This document shows, piece by piece, positions 1-9,500 of a stretch of 64,000 nucleotides of DNA; within the stretch, counting starts at the first letter, position 1, and each line of letters begins with the position of its first letter. The notes beneath the pieces were generated by a model that saw only the letters and a list, made by a program, of their open reading frames with translations, did no database searches and was not told the DNA's origin. The stretch is from Fusicatenibacter sp. (GTDB lineage Bacteria > Bacillota > Clostridia > Lachnospirales > Lachnospiraceae), in assembly GCA_022766945.1 (NCBI GenBank), contig JALEOU010000066.1:1-64000 (forward strand), in the 5' to 3' direction. The translations under genes were made by a program, and so were the position numbers.

Positions 1-471
1 CTCACTGTATTTGATGTAGTCATAGGAAAAATATCCCACAAGACCTCCGGTAAAAGTCGGCAATGTGTCAATTCTCGGGCTCCGGTTCGCTTCCAGAATC
101 TGTTCAATCATTTCTCCCGGAGGGACATCCCTCATTTTCACCCGCATCTGTCCGGATGGCAGATTCTCCGGATTCACCATTTTCTCTCCAAGGATGTTTG
201 CCAGAATTTCCTCTCTGGCAGTCAAAATCAATTCCCCATCCGTACAAGTCACTTCCAGCGCCGGATCATAACCGAGGAAGGTATATCTTCCCCACTGTTT
301 CCGATCCTCTGCGCTCTCCAGCATAAAACAGTGACCGCTGTTTTCCTGCAGGATACGCAGAACCTCAATCGGTGTTCGGATATCCGAATACATCTCCCGG
401 CTCACCGGCACTTTCCGGTATCTCCCGGATGCAGCGATTGTCTGGATTTCTTCATACGTTGTCTGTTTCAT
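1..471 (-). CDS. trpE: Anthranilate synthase component I, N-terminal part (runs off the window)
   Basis: Reading the minus strand from the ATG at 471 gives 157 codons open to the window edge. The segment SGHCFMLESAE, followed by RYTFLGYDP, is typical of the N-terminal domain of TrpE, which with TrpG makes anthranilate from chorismate and glutamine as the first step of tryptophan synthesis. A ribosome site (AAGGAG) lies about 11 bases upstream. A second ATG at 478 is in another frame that closes quickly, so 471 is preferred. The catalytic chorismate-binding half lies outside the window. The T-box leader upstream with a TGG specifier supports the assignment independently. PabB would be the alternative, but a tryptophan T-box argues against it. 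Confidence 0.9.
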   Translation of the reverse strand, partial: MKQTTYEEIQTIAASGRYRKVPVSREMYSDIRTPIEVLRILQENSGHCFMLESAEDRKQWGRYTFLGYDPALEVTCTDGELILTAREEILANILGEKMVNPENLPSGQMRVKMRDVPPGEMIEQILEANRSPRIDTLPTFTGGLVGYFSYDYIKYSE

Positions 472-519
472 AACTCATGCTGCTCCTTTCTTAATGACGT
501 TTCGATATTCCTCTTTTAT

Positions 520-845
520 CCGGCGACAAAAAAACGCCCCTGGCAGAGATTTTATCTAAACTCTCTGCCAAGGGCGGATATTATATACTATCCGTGGTGC
601 CACCTTGTTTTGTGAATGCTCACACGCTCATCGGAATACCATCATATTCCCGGCAACTAACGTATGCCCTACGTCACAGAATACTCGGGATCAGGCCATC
701 CGGCTTTTATTCCCTTTCCCTGTGCCCTCCGTGGTCCATTTGCTACCCCGCTTCCTGCCCGGCTCACACCTGCCCGGACTCTCTGAGAGTGCGCTTGTAA
801 CGTTATCTCCACTTCATCGGTTTAAATTATTAACTTATTAACATT
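520..845 (-). promoter_or_regulatory. T-box leader, tryptophan-specific (trp T-box riboswitch)
   Basis: The untranslated leader of trpE carries the T-box sequence GGTGGCACCACGG at 592-604 (minus strand), which forms the antiterminator and binds the tRNA acceptor end. It is followed by a strong terminator. Upstream, AAATGGACC (about 733-741) looks like a specifier loop with codon TGG (736-738), which reads tRNA-Trp. Uncharged tRNA-Trp would stabilise the antiterminator and let trpE be transcribed. Stem boundaries were judged by eye, and the specifier assignment rests on its fit with the downstream gene. Confidence 0.88.
528..577 (-). terminator. T-box intrinsic terminator
   Basis: On the minus strand a long stem pairs GCCCTTGGCAGAGA with TCTCTGCCAGGGGC and is followed by a run of seven T. 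It overlaps the 3' side of the T-box antiterminator, so the two structures exclude each other. Confidence 0.88.
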
Positions 846-851
846 GCACTT

Positions 852-881
852 ATTATACAATCAGATCATCCAATTTGTCAA
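852..881 (-). promoter_or_regulatory. Sigma-A promoter of the trp T-box transcript
   Basis: The -35 box TTGACA (876-881) and the -10 box TATAAT (852-857) are both perfect and separated by 18 bases. The expected start near 845 places the whole T-box in the transcript. Confidence 0.8.
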
Positions 882-900
882 CTTTTTTTCACCATTATTT

Positions 901-1671
901 TTACAGCCCCGTACTTTTGTGGTAATCTCTCGTCCAGGCAGCAAGGGCTCCGTCCAGATCTCTTGGAAGTTCTACCTGCATGGCCTCCACAATTCTGGAA
1001 TCCATCTCTTTCTTGGTCTCACTGTCCACTTTCAGCTCTTCTGCTTTTTTTTCGTAAGCATCCTTCCCCTGGCTCATATAGGTTGCAAACAGGTAACTTT
1101 TTAACGAAGCACGGGTATGGAGTTCCTCATAGGCTTTCCGGAAACATTCCAGCGCCTCATTCATCTGAAACAGACTTGCATATGCGCATCCCATATTATT
1201 GTAAATGCACCCGATAAACTGATGGCCCATGGAAGTGCCCTTCGCCTCTTTCATTGTCTGCTGGTATACACGAATTGCATTGATATATTTTTCATGTTCT
1301 ACCAGATAATCACCTTTGAGCTTCTTTCTCACTATTTCCGGCTGCTCTTCAAAACGTTTCAGCCGTTCATTCATCTCACGAAACTGATCATGAGAGAGAT
1401 AGTTGATCTCTTTAAAGATTGGCACGATAAATTCACCAATACTTTTTTTCTCCTCCAGAAGTAATGACAGTTTCTGATACAATCTCCGAAGATGGAGCTC
1501 CTCTTTCAGCCACTGCAGCAATTCTTCGTTAATGATCGTTTCATCCAGCAGATAAATATTGTTATACAGATAGTAGCAAAGCTCTTCAATAGAGTATATG
1601 TTCGTACTGATATTTGTGATATAATACGGATTTCTGGCCCGTTTTACCTGACATAATATGTAACCACTCAT
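901..1671 (-). CDS. Small TPR-repeat protein of unknown function
   Basis: This 256-residue protein has no signal peptide or membrane segment and is probably cytosolic. The middle and C-terminal parts show tetratricopeptide-like helical pairs, for example YINAIRVYQQTMKEA followed by IYNNMGCAYASLFQMNEALECF (residues about 125-180). The N-terminal half is rich in charged helices. The start has a good ribosome site (GGGGGAGG, 8 bases) placed in the end of the upstream gene, and the gap to that gene is only 3 bases, so the two are translationally linked. It is the last gene of the operon that begins at the promoter at 6542-6570. Its function is unknown. A scaffold for the Hsp70-like partner is an inference from neighbourhood only. 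Confidence 0.8.
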   Translation of the reverse strand: MSGYILCQVKRARNPYYITNISTNIYSIEELCYYLYNNIYLLDETIINEELLQWLKEELHLRRLYQKLSLLLEEKKSIGEFIVPIFKEINYLSHDQFREMNERLKRFEEQPEIVRKKLKGDYLVEHEKYINAIRVYQQTMKEAKGTSMGHQFIGCIYNNMGCAYASLFQMNEALECFRKAYEELHTRASLKSYLFATYMSQGKDAYEKKAEELKVDSETKKEMDSRIVEAMQVELPRDLDGALAAWTRDYHKSTGL

Positions 1672-1674
1672 ATT

Positions 1675-2922
1675 TTACGCCTCCCCCATGGTTTCATGCC
1701 ACACCTTGTGGGTGGCCGGGAACATCTCTCCGAACCCAAGATCTTCTGCCGTGATCTGACAGGTCACCGGGGAATCATACTCCAGCTTCAGGTGAATCCT
1801 TGTTGTTTTTCTCGGACGTTTGGGAAGCCCGGACAATTTCATGGTATATCGGTTTCTTTTTCCTTCTTCCATGGAACTCACCACAAATACCAGCTCATCC
1901 GTTTCATCGAGAATCAGTTCACATTCTTTCTCCGCTTCATACCAGTTGACGCCCGCTACGATCAGCGGGTAATAGGCAGGCGAGCCGCTGATGATCATCT
2001 CCATGCCGATATTATAACGCACCAGGTCATTTCCGAGAAACAGATACCCTTTGAGCATCCTCTCTTCTACTTTTTCTTTCGCGCCAAAACAGGCACCTTT
2101 GGCAAACAGATTATTTCCTCCAAAAATATGGCGCTGATGCTTTGCCAGAAGCCTGAGCGTATTCCCGGCCCAGGACTGATCAAAACCTTCTCCCACCAGG
2201 TATGCACTGGAATAAATCTCAGTCCCTGTCACTTCAGAAACCAGGTGTCCGAAATCTCTGTCCCTGTCCATCGGCTTTGTCCCCAGATGCGCTCTTGCCC
2301 CCCGCTTTACCGTCACTGTGGCCGGCTTTGTTTTCCGGCTGATCGAAAGGCTTGAAAAGGTAACCTCATCTCCTTCGAAAGTAAACAGTGCCACCTTCCT
2401 GCTCCACAGCTCCGGTTTCTGATACAGCGTATGATAATAAAAGCTTTCGTCATATTCCTGCAGATATGCCCTGCCTCTCGAAATTCCAAGAAGATTGTAC
2501 GCATAGCGCACATTTTCCACAAAAGGTCGTGTCAGACGCCGTGTGGTAATCATGATGCCCGCAATCTGCAGCTCCGGATGATCAATCCCCACGCTTTTCA
2601 GCACTTCCCCAAGATAGATACAAAGCAGTTCTCCGGGCGTGTATTCTTTGCTCTCTATCGTACAGGAATGCGATCCGATACAGATTTCATAAACCCGATC
2701 CAGCAGAATTCCGTTCTGATCCTGGGCAAACTTTTCAGCAGAAGAACCTGCATGCCATTCTTCATGATCCAGCGCTCTTGAGAGTCTGGTTGGAATCAGC
2801 AGCGTATCTGTTCCAGCCTTTTCCGGAAGAGAAACTGCATCCTTTGCATTTCTGTCATAGCAGCAGAGCTGCGAATAATTCTCTCCAAAATCGAAACCAA
2901 GTATCAAATTCTTCAGTTCCAT
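1675..2922 (-). CDS. Hsp70/actin-fold-like protein (resembles DUF5716 family), function unknown
   Basis: The product has 415 residues. The N-terminus contains LILGFDFGENYSQL, which resembles the phosphate-1 loop of actin/Hsp70-type ATPases (D-F-G followed by a polar residue). Later segments are less like DnaK, and I see no clear substrate-binding domain. A longer reading frame extends to 2973, but the ATG at 2922 has a strong ribosome site (GGAGGG, 8 bases) and starts the conserved part. The start lies 17 bases after the stop of the giant upstream gene. From memory this matches the clostridial family DUF5716, next to a DUF5717 gene. That name needs a profile search. ATPase activity is an inference from the loop. 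Confidence 0.7.
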   Translation of the reverse strand: MELKNLILGFDFGENYSQLCCYDRNAKDAVSLPEKAGTDTLLIPTRLSRALDHEEWHAGSSAEKFAQDQNGILLDRVYEICIGSHSCTIESKEYTPGELLCIYLGEVLKSVGIDHPELQIAGIMITTRRLTRPFVENVRYAYNLLGISRGRAYLQEYDESFYYHTLYQKPELWSRKVALFTFEGDEVTFSSLSISRKTKPATVTVKRGARAHLGTKPMDRDRDFGHLVSEVTGTEIYSSAYLVGEGFDQSWAGNTLRLLAKHQRHIFGGNNLFAKGACFGAKEKVEERMLKGYLFLGNDLVRYNIGMEMIISGSPAYYPLIVAGVNWYEAEKECELILDETDELVFVVSSMEEGKRNRYTMKLSGLPKRPRKTTRIHLKLEYDSPVTCQITAEDLGFGEMFPATHKVWHETMGEA

Positions 2923-2938
2923 TGTATTTTCCCTCCTG

Positions 2939-5900
2939 CTACAGCATGGAGAAACAGCTATGCACCAGGGCATCCTGCTGCAGATACAATCTGGCAGCCT
3001 GGGCTGTCTTCTCCTCGTTTCCTATGGTTTTCGCGGCCAGTATTTTATTCAGCAGCTGGTACCTGGTCCTTCCATCCCCCTGGCTGATTGTCATGCAGAT
3101 GGTTTTCTGAGGGTATTCCCTGCTGTCATTTTTGCTCTCAACGGTCAGATAGTAATCCAGTTTTTCCCCGTAAAACAGTATAAATTCTTTTACAAAGAGT
3201 CCCTGGTACATATTTTGCATCGGCTCACTTTTCCATTTGCCATTCGTGCCAAGCCGGTAATGAATCATCACTTTTGCGTCGGAAGAAAGCCGCTCCTCCA
3301 CAAAAATTCTGTCATCTATCTGATATGCTTCTGTAAGATACACCGGAAGTTTTTGATAGAAAGAAAAACGCAGTCCCTTCTGATGGAATTCCTGCAGAAA
3401 ACCGCCCGCGTACCGCACCTGTTTTTCGGAGAGTTCCTTTCTTCCGGAATAATATTTCAACAGTGCAAGGCGGCAGATTTCATCCAGTTTCCATTCTCTC
3501 TCGTAGATTCGCTCCAGATATTCAAACATCTTATCCGAAACCCCATAATCCTCCATAAAATATCCGATCGAGATGTAGGTAAAATAGGCCAGAATTACGG
3601 TTTCACGCCCTGTCTGCATGATATAGCTTTCCAATATCTTCTGATCCTGTTTCGGATATACCCTGACAAACATTGCCCACGTCAGTATCCGTTCCTCCAG
3701 CTTATCGCTCTCCATCTGAAATCCTTTTACTTTCTCCCAGAGATGACACATCTTCTCCATGGGTCCAACATAATAATCCCGCAGATAGCAGAGCAAAATT
3801 TCATCATACAATCCCTGTTCGAACACGTAGGAAGCCAGATACAAAAGTTCCTCTTCCTCTGCCAGTTCCCGGATCAGAATCATATGGCTTGCCAGACGCA
3901 AAAGACAGTCTGATGGCACCTTCTCATATCCGAATTTTTCCGCCAGTTCAAAAGCGCGTTCATACATTCCATGATCAACAAGGAGCTGTATCGTAGCTGC
4001 CTTATCCACTCTGGCATATTCCTGATCCTCCAGTGTATAGACAGCCGCTTCCACAGCTTCTTCCCGTTCATTGGCCAGATAATACTCCAGCAGTTTTTTC
4101 TCGACCATGCACCGGTATTCTTTTGTGAATTCCTCCCTGGCTGCAGCCTGCTGATACCACGAAAGAGTTGCTGCTGTAATCTCAATCCGGGAAGGCCGTT
4201 CATGACACAGATATAAAAGCAAGCCGGGATGATCCACCTGATATTCTCCGCAGGATCTGGCCATCTCACGCCACTCCAGAAGCGGCTCCATCGTATATTC
4301 AACGGTTGTTGCAAATCTTCTTCGCTTCTCATCTTCCAGCATAATCCGTGCATCCGGACTGTAAATCCGGACATAGGCCACCTGATCGTTTACCGGATAA
4401 CATGCTTCTCTTTCCATGGCATTATGGCACACAACTACCTGACGAATATTCTTATCATGACATGTGATTTTTCGTGTAAAGAGAACTTCCGCAATGGCTT
4501 TTGCTGTTTTGGGATCTTCCGGCTTTTCCAGAAATTCCCGATAAATCAGCGCGTAATTATCGTTCATCCGACCTTTTAAAACCTGCTCAGACGCAAATTG
4601 ACACATGACACGGCGATAGCTCTCATACGTAGCCTCATCCTTTTCCTTATTGCGGATTACATTTGCATAGACAAACGCTTTTTTCCTGCTGGAAAGCGTA
4701 TTGCTGTAGGAAAAATACATGCGGATCACCTGCGGAAGAATTCCGTCAAACTCCTCGCCCATCGTCTCGATATAATACTCATACAGCCGTGTAATTCTTA
4801 TGTTGTGCTCCACAGCCAGCGCATACCAGCGGAAATATTCTCCGCGGGTCGGATGACCTTTCATAATGAGTTTGCAGATTGCCTCCAGTACTTCATCCGA
4901 TGGAAACTGTTCATATCCCCTGCCAAGGAACTGGTATACTGCCTCATCAAACGTTTTCAGATGCTCCGTCAGATAAGCTGCTCTTTTTAAAAGTTCCTCA
5001 GTCAACAGACGTTCTCTCTGCGTAAACCGGAGTACCTGGATCATGAAACCAGACATTCTCCGAAGCTGCCCCTCCTGGCGCAGCAGTATCTTGGCCGCCC
5101 ACAGATAAAGCAGCGGACTGGTACAGCCCATCTCGTAGCATTGCTCCATCGCATACAGCCATCTTGTGAGAGATTCTTTTTGGCTATCGTCAATCTCGCT
5201 CAGAATTTGCAGCAAAATCGGACTGTTCGGTTCCTTCCGGAAAAATCCCTGCATTTCACTGATCAGTTCTGCGCGGCTGATCTTTCGTACACCTGCCCTG
5301 GTTGCCAGATACAGGTAAATTCCCTGCTCCACGCCATTGGAAAGCGGAATCTGGAGATCACGTATTCTTTGCAGAACTTCCCCGGTTTTTGTCTCCTCTT
5401 CATTCGTTTCGTAAAGATAGGCCTCCCAGAACAAAACAGTAAGGGTACTTCCGGTGATCCGCCGCAAAGCCTGAACCTGCTTCCAGGAATTCTCATACCA
5501 GGTACGGTAATCCGTCTTGTGAACAGCAAGGTCCAGATAACCTCTTGTCAGTGACGCCATGATACGGTCTTCCTCCAGATGCGCCGGTCTGCTCTTGACC
5601 CCGCAAAGGGAAGCCTCAACCTCAAATGTCAGCTGCTGGTGCACACTATGGATGATAATTTTTCCGTAATGACGGCCGGCATTCAGTTTTTCTTTCTGAA
5701 TAATATATTCCAGACCATACACGCTTCCGATAAAATCTTCTGAAGTTACAACCGTCTTTCCCACTTCCAGAAAGTCACCCACAACTTCGATTTCCATACG
5801 GACATAACCCCAGGTATTCTTGTACAGATACAGGGTGTCTTTCTGTGAAGTTTCTATGCCATACACCTGTTTTTTCTGTTTGTCAAGTGTCAGCTCTACA

Positions 5901-6478
5901 GGCTCTTTTTTCCCCGCTGACACAAGAAACTCCTCCAGATGCTGATAAGTCACAGGATTTTGAGCCATCCCCTTATACAGCGACAAATATTGCCTGTTAT
6001 TTCCTCCGAGCAGTTTTCTGAAACCCGGTTTTGTAAAAAGCCCGAAGGCTTCCCGAAAATTCTTTCCTGCCAGGCGCGTGAATTCTTCCAGTGTCTCTAC
6101 CTCGCCGATGGAACTGCTCATCTGTTCTTCCATCACGCGTACAGTCACCGGAATCTGTCGTTCCTCAATACTGCTGCTGATTGTGATGGTTCCTTTCACC
6201 ACATCGCCGGCTGCAAGTCCGGTAATATCCACTCCATACTCAATTGTACTGACAGTACCGGAAAAACGATCCTTTGCAAGAATCACTCTCTGATGATCTG
6301 TAGTAACATATCCTTTTATTTTTCTCCCGTCCTCTGCACCGATGCCAAGTTCTCCGCGGTAATTGTGCCCCTCAACCAGAGCAAGCGAAATCTCTGCGGC
6401 AGAAAGGAGCAGATGCGGAACTTCATATTCGAATCTTCCGTTTACCAATTGTTCCAATCTTCTCTTCAATGTGTTCAC
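2939..6478 (-). CDS. Giant helical-repeat protein (resembles DUF5717 family), function unknown
   Basis: The product has 1179 residues and no signal peptide or obvious membrane segment. The first 300 or so residues are beta-rich, with two stretches that look like immunoglobulin-like or HSP20-like sandwiches (for example GDVVKGTITISSS and GRHYGKIIIHSV). The remainder is a long alpha-solenoid of irregular TPR-like pairs, rich in aromatic and charged residues, with a beta-rich tail near the C-terminus (DYYLTVESKNDSREYPQKTI). The start is GTG with a ribosome site AAAGG 7 bases upstream. It is the first gene of the operon. From memory it matches clostridial DUF5717. No catalytic motif could be recognised, and a scaffold role is inference. 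Confidence 0.72.
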   Translation of the reverse strand: MNTLKRRLEQLVNGRFEYEVPHLLLSAAEISLALVEGHNYRGELGIGAEDGRKIKGYVTTDHQRVILAKDRFSGTVSTIEYGVDITGLAAGDVVKGTITISSSIEERQIPVTVRVMEEQMSSSIGEVETLEEFTRLAGKNFREAFGLFTKPGFRKLLGGNNRQYLSLYKGMAQNPVTYQHLEEFLVSAGKKEPVELTLDKQKKQVYGIETSQKDTLYLYKNTWGYVRMEIEVVGDFLEVGKTVVTSEDFIGSVYGLEYIIQKEKLNAGRHYGKIIIHSVHQQLTFEVEASLCGVKSRPAHLEEDRIMASLTRGYLDLAVHKTDYRTWYENSWKQVQALRRITGSTLTVLFWEAYLYETNEEETKTGEVLQRIRDLQIPLSNGVEQGIYLYLATRAGVRKISRAELISEMQGFFRKEPNSPILLQILSEIDDSQKESLTRWLYAMEQCYEMGCTSPLLYLWAAKILLRQEGQLRRMSGFMIQVLRFTQRERLLTEELLKRAAYLTEHLKTFDEAVYQFLGRGYEQFPSDEVLEAICKLIMKGHPTRGEYFRWYALAVEHNIRITRLYEYYIETMGEEFDGILPQVIRMYFSYSNTLSSRKKAFVYANVIRNKEKDEATYESYRRVMCQFASEQVLKGRMNDNYALIYREFLEKPEDPKTAKAIAEVLFTRKITCHDKNIRQVVVCHNAMEREACYPVNDQVAYVRIYSPDARIMLEDEKRRRFATTVEYTMEPLLEWREMARSCGEYQVDHPGLLLYLCHERPSRIEITAATLSWYQQAAAREEFTKEYRCMVEKKLLEYYLANEREEAVEAAVYTLEDQEYARVDKAATIQLLVDHGMYERAFELAEKFGYEKVPSDCLLRLASHMILIRELAEEEELLYLASYVFEQGLYDEILLCYLRDYYVGPMEKMCHLWEKVKGFQMESDKLEERILTWAMFVRVYPKQDQKILESYIMQTGRETVILAYFTYISIGYFMEDYGVSDKMFEYLERIYEREWKLDEICRLALLKYYSGRKELSEKQVRYAGGFLQEFHQKGLRFSFYQKLPVYLTEAYQIDDRIFVEERLSSDAKVMIHYRLGTNGKWKSEPMQNMYQGLFVKEFILFYGEKLDYYLTVESKNDSREYPQKTICMTISQGDGRTRYQLLNKILAAKTIGNEEKTAQAARLYLQQDALVHSCFSML

Positions 6479-6541
6479 CTTATTGCCTTTTTGGGAAATT
6501 TATCTATCCTCGTATCTGTTTTCTCACAACTATACGGTACG

Positions 6542-6570
6542 ATTATAAACCATGCTGTCAAAGAATGCAA
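6542..6570 (-). promoter_or_regulatory. Promoter of the DUF5717-DUF5716-TPR operon
   Basis: TTGCAT (6565-6570) and TATAAT (6542-6547) are separated by 17 bases on the minus strand, between polC and the giant gene. It makes the three downstream genes a transcription unit separate from polC. Confidence 0.7.
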
Positions 6571-6587
6571 CTTTCCGGCGGACCGTC

Positions 6588-9500
6588 TCACGAATAGTCG
6601 AACAATGAAAACTGGTTGCTCTCCGGAATGTCTCCAAACACACCCAGATCATCCATAAAATCAATGACCGATTTGCTGACTTTTGTGCGGTCTCTGAAAT
6701 CATCCTTCGAAAGGAATTTTCCATCTCTGGCTGCCAGCACCACTGCATCAGCCGCTTTATCCCCAAGACCTTCGATCGAATCCAGTGCCGGCATCAAATG
6801 TTTCTCATCCACCACCTGGAAACGGTGTGCCGAAGCCGTATACAAATCCACCGGAACAAAATCAAATCCACGGGCATACATTTCCTGGACAATCTTCATG
6901 TCTTTCATAGTATCCTGCTCTTTCTTGGAGAGGGTATCTTTCCTTTTCTCATAATCCCGCATATAGTATTCCAGGCGTTCTCTTCCCATACACATCAACT
7001 CATAGGAAAAAGCAGAAGCACGAATGGAAAAATAAGCTGCATAATAGGCCAGCGGCTCGAAAATCTTGTAGTATGCAATCCGGTAAGCCATCATAACATA
7101 GGCAGCTGCATGCGCTTTCGGGAACATATACTTGATTTTTTTGCAGGACCAGATGTACCAGTCCGGAACATTATGCGCTTTCATCTCCTCTTCCCATTCC
7201 GGCTTTAGTCCCTTTCCCTTACGGACGCTTTCCATAATGGTAAAAGACTGCTCACTTTCAAGTCCTTTATCGATCAGGTAAATCATAATATCATCACGGG
7301 TACAGATCGCCGTAGAAATGGTTGCTTTTCCCTCCTCAATCAGTGTCTGGGCATTTCCGAGCCATACATCGGTTCCGTGAGACAGTCCGGATATCCGGAT
7401 CAAATCCGAAAAAGACTGCGGCTTGGTATCCAGAAGCATCTGAATAACAAAATCGGTGCCAAACTCCGGAACACCAAGGCAGCCCAACGGGCATCCACCA
7501 ATATCTTCCGGCTTGATTCCCAGCGCCTCTGTGCTCTTAAACAGTGACATGACTTCCGGATTGTCCAGCGGAATCGTCTGTGCATCCAGACCGGTGATAT
7601 CTTCCAGCATACGGATCATGGTCGGATCATCGTGTCCCAGAATGTCCAGTTTCAGAAGGTTGGAATCAATCGAATGATAATCAAAATGCGTCGTGACAAT
7701 ATCCGTAGTCATATCATTGGCAGGATGCTGTACCGGCGTAAAGGAATTAATATCCTCGCCGAACGGAAGGACAATAATTCCTCCCGGATGCTGTCCGGTT
7801 GTTCGCCGGATTCCGGTACATCCTTCCACAATCCGGTCGATCTCACAATTTCGTTTGTGCTGCCCCCGCTCTTCATAGTAATTTTTCACATAACCAAATG
7901 CCGTTTTATCCGCCAGCGTACCAATGGTTCCGGCCCGGAATGTCTGCCCGGCTCCAAAGATTACCTCTGTGTACTTGTGAGCTTTACTCTGATAATCTCC
8001 GGAAAAGTTCAGGTCGATATCCGGTTCCTTATTTCCCTTAAACCCAAGGAAAGTCTCAAAAGGAATATCAAATCCCGCCTTTTTCAGCGGTGCTCCGCAA
8101 TTGGGGCAAACGGCATCCGGCATATCGCAGCCCGCCCTTCCCACATATTCCTTTACACGGGGAGAATCAAATTCACTGTAGTGGCACTTCTCGCAGTAAT
8201 AGTGGGGACTGAGCGGATTTACCTCTGTGATACCAGCCATGGTAGCCACAAACGAGGAGCCAACGGAGCCCCGGGAGCCCACCAGATAGCCGTCCTCATT
8301 GGACTTCCATACCAGCTTCTGCGCTATGATATACATCACCGCATATCCATTGGAAATAATGGAATTCAGTTCCCGCTCCAGTCTGTTGGATACGATCTCC
8401 GGCAGTTCTTCTCCGTAGATTTCATGAGCTCTGTCATAACAGATTCTCCGAAGTGTTTTGTCCGAATCCTCAATCACCGGAGGAAATTTTCCGGCACGAA
8501 TGGGAGATATTTTTTCTACCATATCAGCAATTTTCTGCGGATTGGAAATCACCACCTGTTCCGCAGTTTCACTGCCAAGGTAGGAAAACTCCTCCAGCAT
8601 CTCTTCTGTTGTGCGCAGGTACAGCGGTGCCTGCTGGTCGGCATCATCAAAGCCTTTTCCTGCCATGATAATCCGACGGTAAATCTCATCCTCAGGATCC
8701 ATAAAATGCACATCGCAGGTTGCAACCACCGGTTTTTTAAACTGTTCTCCAAGCTTTACGATCTTTTTATTGATCTCGATCAGGTCTTCTTCACTGTTGA
8801 CTGCGGATACATCCTCGCTGTTGATCATAAAGGCATTGTTTCCCAGGGGCTGGATCTCCAGATAGTCATAAAATTCAACCAGACGGGCAATTTCCGAGTC
8901 CGGTTCGCCCCGAAGAAGCGCCTGATACAGTTCTCCTGCTTCGCAGGCTGAGCCGATCATCAACCCCTCCTGATACTTCAGATAAATACTTTTCGGCAGC
9001 CTTGGGCGCCGATTGTAATACTTCAGATGGGACTCAGAGACCAGACGATACAAATTCACCCTTCCGGTCTCATTTTTTGCCAGAATAATCGCATGATATG
9101 TGGGAAGTTTGCGAATTGCATCCTCAGATACCTTACCCTCAATATTCAGTGCATCCAGCGTGAAGATTTCTCTCTCCTCCAGCATTTTTATAAACCTGAT
9201 AAAAATCTCCGCTGTACATCCCGCATCATCCACTGCTCTGTGGTGGTTCTCCAGAGACACACCCACAGCCTTGGCTACAGTATCCAGTTTAAACCGGTTC
9301 AGTCCCGGCAGCAAAAAACGGGCCATCGCCACAGTATCCGCAATGGTAAATTCCCTCTCAATGCCAAGAAGTGAACAATTATGCTCGATAAAGCTCATAT
9401 CAAAAGAAGCGTTGTGAGCCACCATCACTGCTCCCTCACAGAATTCCATGAATTCCGGCAGTACCGTCTCAATATCCGGTGCATCAAGCACCATATTGTC

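Noticed and set aside
7632..8951. Long plus-strand open frames inside polC, and similar ones in other large genes
   Set aside because: They are shadows of codon use in the real genes, without ribosome sites or recognisable domains.
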